Below are positions 58,106-64,000 of a DNA stretch of 64,000 nt, piece after piece. The stretch is from Paeniglutamicibacter psychrophenolicus. GTDB taxonomy: Bacteria; Actinomycetota; Actinomycetes; Actinomycetales; Micrococcaceae. Position 1 is the first letter of the stretch, and each line of letters starts with the position of its first letter. Below the pieces are notes generated by a model. The model made no database searches and had not been told where the DNA came from. It saw only the letters and a list, made by a program, of their open reading frames with translations. The position numbers and the translations under genes are program-made. Where the stretch lies: NCBI RefSeq assembly GCF_017876575.1, contig NZ_JAGIOE010000001.1, positions 3,700,443 through 3,764,442 of the forward strand, in the 5' to 3' direction.

Positions 58106-58759
58106 CTAGTCCCTGCGGGCCCGGGTCCTTGGCCCTGCCGCCCGGCGGTAGGTCGAGACGCTGGGTTCGCCCGGCAGCCAGAAGCGCCACGGGTACTCCT
58201 CGGTGCCCCCGGCCCCGGCAACCCCGGTGCGCGGGCCGGCCAGGAACCGGAGCGGGGAGCCTGACAGGTTCTCCAGGCCCAGCTCCGGACCCGGGGGCCC
58301 GGCCACGCCATTGCGGTAGCCGGATGTGTTGTTGGCCAGGGTCAGGCCCAGGCCCTGGGCCAGTCGCGCCGGGCCGCTGAGCAGCTTGGCGTCCGGTCCC
58401 CTGGGGTGCCCGCGCCGGGCCAGGACCGTTTCCAGGCCCGCGACGACCTCGCCGGCACGCATCAGCACCGCCGAGGCGGTGCCTTCGGCCCCGCACACCA
58501 CGTTGGCGCAATGGTGCATTCCGTAGGTGAAGTAGACGTAGGCGGTGCCCGGCGGGCCGAAGAGCCCGGCGTTTCGGGCGGTCCGTCCGCGGTAGGCGTG
58601 GGATCCGGGGTCCCTGGACCCGTCGTAGGCCTCGACCTCCGTCAGCCGCACCACCACCAGCTGCCCGCCGATGTAGCTCGAGACGCGCGCGCCGAGCAGG
58701 TGCGGGGCCAATTGCATCGATGGCAGTGCCAGCAGTTCGTCCCGCGTGCCCGTTCCCAC
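58106..58759 (-). CDS. DNA-3-methyladenine glycosylase (AAG family)
   Basis: 217 residues. LTEVEAYDGSRDPGSHAYRG near 47 and YVYFTYGMHHCANVVC near 82 are the signature of alkyladenine glycosylases of the mammalian AAG/MPG type. It removes alkylated purines from DNA in base excision repair. The GTG at 58759 has GGAGG eight bases before it. The stop lies nine bases before apt. Confidence 0.92.
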   Translation of the reverse strand: MGTGTRDELLALPSMQLAPHLLGARVSSYIGGQLVVVRLTEVEAYDGSRDPGSHAYRGRTARNAGLFGPPGTAYVYFTYGMHHCANVVCGAEGTASAVLMRAGEVVAGLETVLARRGHPRGPDAKLLSGPARLAQGLGLTLANNTSGYRNGVAGPPGPELGLENLSGSPLRFLAGPRTGVAGAGGTEEYPWRFWLPGEPSVSTYRRAAGPRTRARRD

Positions 58760-58800
58760 GGCGTTTTCCTCCCTGGAGCCCCCGGTTGCCTGCTTCCTGG

Positions 58801-59538
58801 TTACTGGTTGGTGGCCTTCAGCTTCACGAGCCAGGGGCCGAGCTCGGGAAGGTCGGTGCCGTCCGCGTCGGCGGTGGCCTGCACCGGTCCCAGCGGCGTG
58901 CGGCCGGCCAGCCATGCGGCCAGGTCGAAGGCCGTGCCGCTGAGCACCGTGGCGTCGTCCCCGCTGCCCAGGGTGATGCGCTGGGCGCCGTGGGGCTGGA
59001 GGATGTAGCGGCGGGATTCGGGCACCCGGGCCTCGAGCGCCTCGAAGAGGTGCGCGCAGAATTCCGGATCCCAGTCGGCGACCGAATTCGACAGGGCCAG
59101 ATCCGAGGTGTGGATGACCAGTTCGCGCCAGATCGCGTAGCAGAGGTCTTCCACGGTGCCGTTGCGGAACCCTGTGGCCAGGTGCCACTGACCCGCGCTG
59201 ATCCCGCGGAGGCTGGTCTCCAGCGCGTCGAGGGACTCGGTGGCGCGGGCCGCCAGCGCGTCGGGGCGCATCAACGCCGTCATCTCGATGGCGTCGTGGC
59301 GCGCATCCATTCCCCCGTCGTACATCTCGAAGGGTTCCTCGGCGCCGGCGGTGTCCAGCTGGCGTGCCGCGGCGCGGGAAAAGCCGTCGATGTGGGCCAC
59401 GACGTGGGCGCGGTCCCAGCCGGGCAGCGCGCTGGGTCCGGACGCGGCGGCATCGTCCACGGTGTCGATGATCTGGCGGGCGGTGGACAAGGCGGCGAGG
59501 ATCCGGGTTGTCAGGTCCTGTTGTGTGAGCTCGGTCAT
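58801..59538 (-). CDS. Mycothiol-dependent maleylpyruvate isomerase family protein
   Basis: 245 residues. The N-terminal DinB-like four-helix bundle includes GWDRAHVVAHIDGFSRA with the metal-binding histidines, followed by a MDMPI C-terminal domain (PHGAQRITLGSGDDATVLSG). Members use mycothiol, the actinobacterial thiol, and some isomerise maleylpyruvate. The substrate here is unknown. It is separated from argH by a strong hairpin. Confidence 0.82.
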   Translation of the reverse strand: MTELTQQDLTTRILAALSTARQIIDTVDDAAASGPSALPGWDRAHVVAHIDGFSRAAARQLDTAGAEEPFEMYDGGMDARHDAIEMTALMRPDALAARATESLDALETSLRGISAGQWHLATGFRNGTVEDLCYAIWRELVIHTSDLALSNSVADWDPEFCAHLFEALEARVPESRRYILQPHGAQRITLGSGDDATVLSGTAFDLAAWLAGRTPLGPVQATADADGTDLPELGPWLVKLKATNQ

Positions 59539-59588
59539 GCCCCCAGCCTATCTCCAATGCGTAGTGGCAGGCCCGCGAAAATCACGCA

Positions 59589-59617
59589 GGCGGGGCCCAC
59601 CCTCGGTGGGCCCCGCC
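59589..59617 (-). terminator. Terminator of argH
   Basis: A perfect 13-bp stem, GGCGGGGCCCACC with GGTGGGCCCCGCC, has a three-base loop. Leftward it is followed by TGCGTGATTTTC. It lies 24 bases after the argH stop. Confidence 0.8.
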
Positions 59618-59640
59618 CGGGGATCGTGGATCGGGGTGCG

Positions 59641-61164
<1,524 letters not shown>

Positions 61165-61250
61165 CTAATACTTATTCATAAGTCTACATAAATATTCACA
61201 ACCCGCATTCACGGGCCAATCCCTCCCACGCCAGCCGGTACGATTTGGAT

Positions 61251-61661
61251 ATGACTGATTCGAGCGCCCCCGATTCCTTGAACGACGAAGAGATCGCGTT
61301 CCTGCACTCCATTTTCGACCTGGCCCGCGAGGGCAGCACCGCGAAGCTGATGACCCTGCTTGACCAGGGAATCCCTGCCGACCTGACGGACCCCAAGGGC
61401 GACACGCTGATGATCCTGGCCGCCTACAACGGCCACAACGACATCGTTGAAGGCCTGCTCGAGCGCGGCGCGGACATCAACCGGCTCAACGACAAGGGCC
61501 AGGGCGCACTGACCTGTGCGGTGTTCCGCAAGAACGAACCGCTCGCCCGGCTCCTGCTCTCCAAGGGCGCCGATCCGCGCCTCGGGGCGCAGAACGCGAT
61601 CGCCGTCGCCAAGATGTTCGACCTGCCCGAGTTCGAGGCAGTGATCGCGGAATACCTGTAG
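61251..61661 (+). CDS. Ankyrin-repeat protein
   Basis: 136 residues. Three ankyrin repeats fill residues about 20-130: DLAREGSTAKLMTLLDQGIPADL, GDTLMILAAYNGHNDIVEGLLERGADIN and GALTCAVFRKNEPLARLLLSKGADP (these run to full repeats of about 33 residues). It is a protein-binding scaffold with unknown partners. Small ankyrin proteins of this length occur singly in actinobacteria, sometimes beside catalase or macrodomain genes. The ATG at 61251 is used; an in-frame TTG at 61245 is possible. Confidence 0.85.
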   Translation: MTDSSAPDSLNDEEIAFLHSIFDLAREGSTAKLMTLLDQGIPADLTDPKGDTLMILAAYNGHNDIVEGLLERGADINRLNDKGQGALTCAVFRKNEPLARLLLSKGADPRLGAQNAIAVAKMFDLPEFEAVIAEYL

Positions 61662-61841
61662 GCCTCCTCGGCCGCCGCGGCCCGCACCGCGGGCACTATA
61701 CGGCCACGGGTTGCAGTTGGACAGGGGGCCCGCGCGCATCGGTACACAACCGTGACCGCCCCTCGGCCGGCCCCCGGCCCGACCCCTGTCACACAAGCCC
61801 CCCGAGACCCGGCTTTTGGCACCCTTTTCGGCTTTGCGCTA

Positions 61842-61868
61842 GTCACACCTGAGAATCCCCTGTGTGAC
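61842..61868. repeat. Inverted repeat GTCACAC...GTGTGAC before the macrodomain gene
   Basis: Seven-base arms GTCACAC (61842-61848) and GTGTGAC (61862-61868) are separated by 13 bases. A third GTCACAC lies at 61789-61795. Possible operator of the macrodomain gene, 75 bases upstream of its start. Confidence 0.4.
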
Positions 61869-61941
61869 CCTCCACAAGAGCAGGGCTGACGCGTATCGTG
61901 GTGCTTATCAGGTGTATTGGATCACTGACAGGAGCGAACAA

Positions 61942-62502
61942 ATGCATATCGACATCGTGCGAGGGGACATCACCGAACAAAAGGTCGATGCGATCGTCAA
62001 TGCTGCAAATCCCTCCCTTCTTGGTGGCGGTGGCGTTGACGATGCCATTCACGTGGCGGCGGGCCCGTCCCTGCTGGCCGAATGCCGGAAGCTGAGGGCC
62101 ACGACCCACCCGGACGGGCTGGCCTCCGGGCTCGCCCTGGCCACTGGCGCCGGAAATCTTCCCGCGCGTTGGGTCATCCACACCCCTGGGCCCAACCGCC
62201 ATGTGGGGCAGACGAACCCCAAGACGCTGGACAAATGCTTCACCAATTCCTTGTACGTCGCCTCGCGGCTGGGAGCCACCAGCATTGCGTTTCCGGCCAT
62301 CGGCGCCGGGGCCTACGGCTGGACCCCGGAAGACGTCGCCTCGATCGCTGCCCACGCCATCAGCGCGTGGTTCGAGCTGTACGTGCACTCGACATCGATC
62401 CACCGGGTCGTGCTGGTTGCATACAACGACGAGGTCGAAGCCGCCTTCCGCGAGGCCTTTGACACACCGCGCACCGAGAGCCAGCTCGTCCACGGACCGT
62501 AG
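61942..62502 (+). CDS. Macrodomain protein (O-acetyl-ADP-ribose deacetylase type)
   Basis: 186 residues. The N-terminal block HIDIVRGDITEQKVDAIVNA carries the conserved Asp/Asn pair, NPSLLGGGGVDDAIHVAAGP is the glycine-rich loop, and AFPAIGAGAYGWTP the second ligand loop. Such macrodomains remove ADP-ribose or acetyl from ADP-ribose derivatives. The ATG at 61942 follows AGGAGCGAACA. It is monocistronic, and a two-way terminator follows. Confidence 0.93.
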   Translation: MHIDIVRGDITEQKVDAIVNAANPSLLGGGGVDDAIHVAAGPSLLAECRKLRATTHPDGLASGLALATGAGNLPARWVIHTPGPNRHVGQTNPKTLDKCFTNSLYVASRLGATSIAFPAIGAGAYGWTPEDVASIAAHAISAWFELYVHSTSIHRVVLVAYNDEVEAAFREAFDTPRTESQLVHGP

Positions 62503-62537
62503 TGCGCCTCGGCGCACCCACTGGCAGTGCATGGTTC

Positions 62538-62579
62538 CTTGGGGGGCTGCCCGCGCATCGCGCGGGCAGCCCCCCCAAG
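62538..62579. terminator. Bidirectional terminator between macrodomain and ArsR genes
   Basis: Arms CTTGGGGGGCTGCCCGCGC (62538-62556) and GCGCGGGCAGCCCCCCCAAG (62560-62579) pair over 19 bp with one extra C, around ATC. The convergent genes end on either side. Confidence 0.8.
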
Positions 62580-62641
62580 TACTTCGCGGGCGCCGGACGC
62601 ATTCGCCTTTCGCGCGCCGACGCGTATTCCGAAGCCGGGCA

Positions 62642-62962
62642 CTACCGGGAATCGCTGGCGCTCGAGTCCGGTCCCCCGGCCCCGGAGCCCAGGGCATTGA
62701 TGTAGCCGATTGCCGGCCCCAGCCCGTCCACGACCAGCTCGAAGACAACCTCCCGGCCTTCCCTGCGCCTGTGGGCCAGGCCGGCCTCCACGAGGATCCT
62801 CAGGTGCTTGGCCACGGCCTGCCTGCTGATCCCCAGGGGCGCACTCAGTCGCGACGCACTGGCCGCCTTCTCTCCTAGTAGTGCAAGCACCTGCCGCCGG
62901 GTCTCATCCGACAGCGCCGCAAAGATCGGCTGTGTCGATTCGGCGCCCGGCAGCCCATTCAT
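62642..62962 (-). CDS. ArsR-family transcriptional repressor
   Basis: 106 residues with a full winged helix: FAALSDETRRQVLALLGEKA, SASRLSAPLGISRQAVAKHL and the HRRREGREVVFELV wing. No metal-binding ELCVC motif is present, as in the SRPBCC-linked ArsR subgroup. The ATG overlaps the SRPBCC gene by four bases (ATGA). A palindrome before that gene is its likely operator. Confidence 0.92.
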   Translation of the reverse strand: MNGLPGAESTQPIFAALSDETRRQVLALLGEKAASASRLSAPLGISRQAVAKHLRILVEAGLAHRRREGREVVFELVVDGLGPAIGYINALGSGAGGPDSSASDSR

Positions 62963-63399
62963 TTACCGCTCAAATATCGTTGCGCCGCGAGCATCTCGGC
63001 ATTCCAGCCCCGGGTGTTGGCGCTGATGACACGGGCATGTTCGTCCTGGTCGAAGGCCGCGAATCCGCTCTCCATGACCCGGAGCCTCACCGCACCGGAG
63101 TTGGTGCTTTCCACCCAGAACTCAACGAGCGTGTTGGGGACCGGGTCGTCCCATTCGTCCCCGCCCAGCGAACGGAAGGCCGCGTAGCGCGGAGCCTCGA
63201 GGGTGACCGTCTCGAATTCGAATTGGCCGTAGATGGCGTCATGGACGATGGAGAAGGCGCCGTTGGTTTCGATGCGATGGGGTGTGATCGCCCCGCCATT
63301 GATGAACCAGCCAGGTTCGCTGACCAGCTCCCAGACGGATTCCGCGGTGGCGGTGATGTCGATGGTTGCCTCGATGGCATCCTGTCGTTCGGTGTCCAT
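62959..63399 (-). CDS. SRPBCC/AHSA1-type protein
   Basis: 146 residues. IEATIDITATAESVWELVSEPGWFIN is the N-terminal helix-grip start, and WDDPVPNTLVEFWVES-type strands and a long C-terminal helix (NAEMLAAQRYL) complete the fold. The fold binds hydrophobic ligands. Pairs of an ArsR regulator and an SRPBCC protein are common; the ligand is unknown. The ATG follows GAGGGGAAACAC. Confidence 0.9.
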   Translation of the reverse strand: MDTERQDAIEATIDITATAESVWELVSEPGWFINGGAITPHRIETNGAFSIVHDAIYGQFEFETVTLEAPRYAAFRSLGGDEWDDPVPNTLVEFWVESTNSGAVRLRVMESGFAAFDQDEHARVISANTRGWNAEMLAAQRYLSGK

Positions 63400-63419
63400 G
63401 TGTTTCCCCTCAAGATGCA

Positions 63420-63470
63420 AAGCCCTTGTGCAACAAAATGGTTGCACAAGGGCTTGCGTTGCACAAGGGG
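63420..63470 (-). promoter_or_regulatory. Palindromic operator of the ArsR-SRPBCC operon
   Basis: A perfect 15-bp inverted repeat, AAGCCCTTGTGCAAC (63420-63434) and GTTGCACAAGGGCTT (63441-63455), with a six-base centre AAAATG, and a third half-site GTTGCACAAGGGG (63458-63470). It lies immediately upstream of the SRPBCC gene. The core CAAC.ATTTT.GTTG is the type bound by ArsR regulators of this subgroup. Confidence 0.75.
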
Positions 63471-63471
63471 C

Positions 63472-63648
63472 CTACGGACCGGTAGCCGCCATGGGTTCGA
63501 CGGCCCTCCATGCACTGGAAGGATCCGGGCCGACGGCACCTGAAGCCAGGATGCCGGTCGTCCCGATGATGATGCCGGCCAGGATCACCAGCAGCACCAG
63601 GGCAAGCAGGATCGAGCCAAGCACCGCCGCTCTCTTGCGTGGTTCCAA
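63472..63648 (-). CDS. Small single-helix membrane protein
   Basis: 58 residues from a TTG at 63648, with GGAGG six bases upstream. After EPRKRAA it has one membrane helix at about 9-31 (VLGSILLALVLLVILAGIII), then a short polar tail. It lies between argR (35 bases before) and the ArsR operator. No family recognised. Confidence 0.6.
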   Translation of the reverse strand: MEPRKRAAVLGSILLALVLLVILAGIIIGTTGILASGAVGPDPSSAWRAVEPMAATGP

Positions 63649-63683
63649 GTTTGCCTCCTGGGGCCCGGAATCCGGTGTGCCGG

Positions 63684-64000
63684 CTACTGCGGGTCGGCCA
63701 ATGCCAAGAACCGGGCTGCGACCTCGGCGCCGCCGTCGACCTCGCGCGTCACCATCATGACGGTGTCGTCCCCGGCAATGCAGCCCAGGATCTGCGGCAT
63801 CGTGGAGTGGTCGATGGACAGGGCCAGGAAATTTGCGGCCCCCGGCGGGGTACGCAGCACCACGATGTTCCCCGAGGCCTCGGCGGTTATCAGCAGTTCG
63901 GCGCATTGCTTGGCGAGCTTGGCGTCATGGATTTCCTGGCTGACCCCTGCCTGCGGGCTGCGGTCTCCACCCTCCTGGCGCACCGCATAGACCAGCCCGC
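63684..64000 (-). CDS. argR: Arginine repressor, C-terminal part (runs off window)
   Basis: About 105 residues of the C-terminal half. The typical arginine-binding core is present: VVLRTPPGAANFLALSIDHS, then ILGCIAGDDTVMMVTR with the GDDT arginine-contact motif. The DNA-binding N-terminal domain lies beyond the window edge. In known ArgR this domain trimerises and binds arginine to repress arginine synthesis genes, such as argH nearby. Confidence 0.92.
   Translation of the reverse strand, partial: GLVYAVRQEGGDRSPQAGVSQEIHDAKLAKQCAELLITAEASGNIVVLRTPPGAANFLALSIDHSTMPQILGCIAGDDTVMMVTREVDGGAEVAARFLALADPQ

Overview
The window is high-GC chromosomal DNA from an actinobacterium. Gene order, codon use and protein sequences point to the family Micrococcaceae (Arthrobacter, Paeniglutamicibacter or a close relative). 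The order tyrS - [rRNA operon] - TPR protein - HAD phosphatase - small ORF - tlyA - nadK - recN - pyrG - nudF - xerD ... parA - scpA - scpB - rluB - cmk - der matches, with insertions, the mycobacterial Rv1689-Rv1713 neighbourhood. The garA - ftsR - DUF151 - MerR block matches Rv1827-Rv1830. The genus is an inference; no database search was possible.

Layout. 1-624 holds the start of pyruvate carboxylase, followed by an orphan ParA-type ATPase. 1953-4483 is the GarA/FtsR/bifunctional-nuclease/MerR cluster. 4653-6076 holds a membrane protein, a gene-free stretch and tRNA-Pro(GGG). 6161-13202 is a tightly packed leftward housekeeping operon (parA, scpA, scpB, rluB, tyrA, cmk, der). 13345-18043 holds a DUF4231-like membrane protein and the dicarboxylate transporter dctA, facing a CitA/DcuS-type two-component system. 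18056-24369 is a complete propionate/2-methylcitrate module (prpE divergent from prpR-prpD-prpB-prpC) with two copies of a TGTATACA operator.

24458-36003 is the most unusual part. In leftward transcription order it carries a Nudix gene, two tandem and clearly paralogous ECF sigma/membrane anti-sigma pairs, and then a protease island. The island contains a protein joining an alpha/beta-hydrolase-like domain to a caspase domain, a gluzincin-like metallopeptidase, a SARP-type transcriptional activator, an unrecognised coiled-coil/beta-rich protein and an astacin-like metzincin with a PPC-like tail. None of the effector proteins has a visible signal peptide. Both promoter regions inside the island carry direct heptamer repeats at an exact 11-bp period, followed by a -10-like hexamer at the same distance. 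That is the arrangement expected of SARP binding sites. I propose that the SARP controls a two-operon proteolytic regulon, possibly downstream of the envelope-sensing ECF pairs.

36020-47009 returns to the conserved core (xerD, nudF, pyrG, recN, nadK, tlyA, small ORF, HAD phosphatase). It ends in a large protein with about 23 RGG-like FKPRED repeats and a TPR-like domain. 47667-53508 is one leftward rRNA operon (16S-23S-5S, no tRNA in the spacer) with a clear promoter and terminator. 53836-64000 holds tyrS, the HelD-type RNA polymerase motor, apt, a 3-methyladenine glycosylase, a mycothiol-dependent enzyme-family protein, argH, an ankyrin protein, a macrodomain protein, an ArsR-SRPBCC pair with its palindromic operator, a small membrane protein and the C-terminal part of argR.
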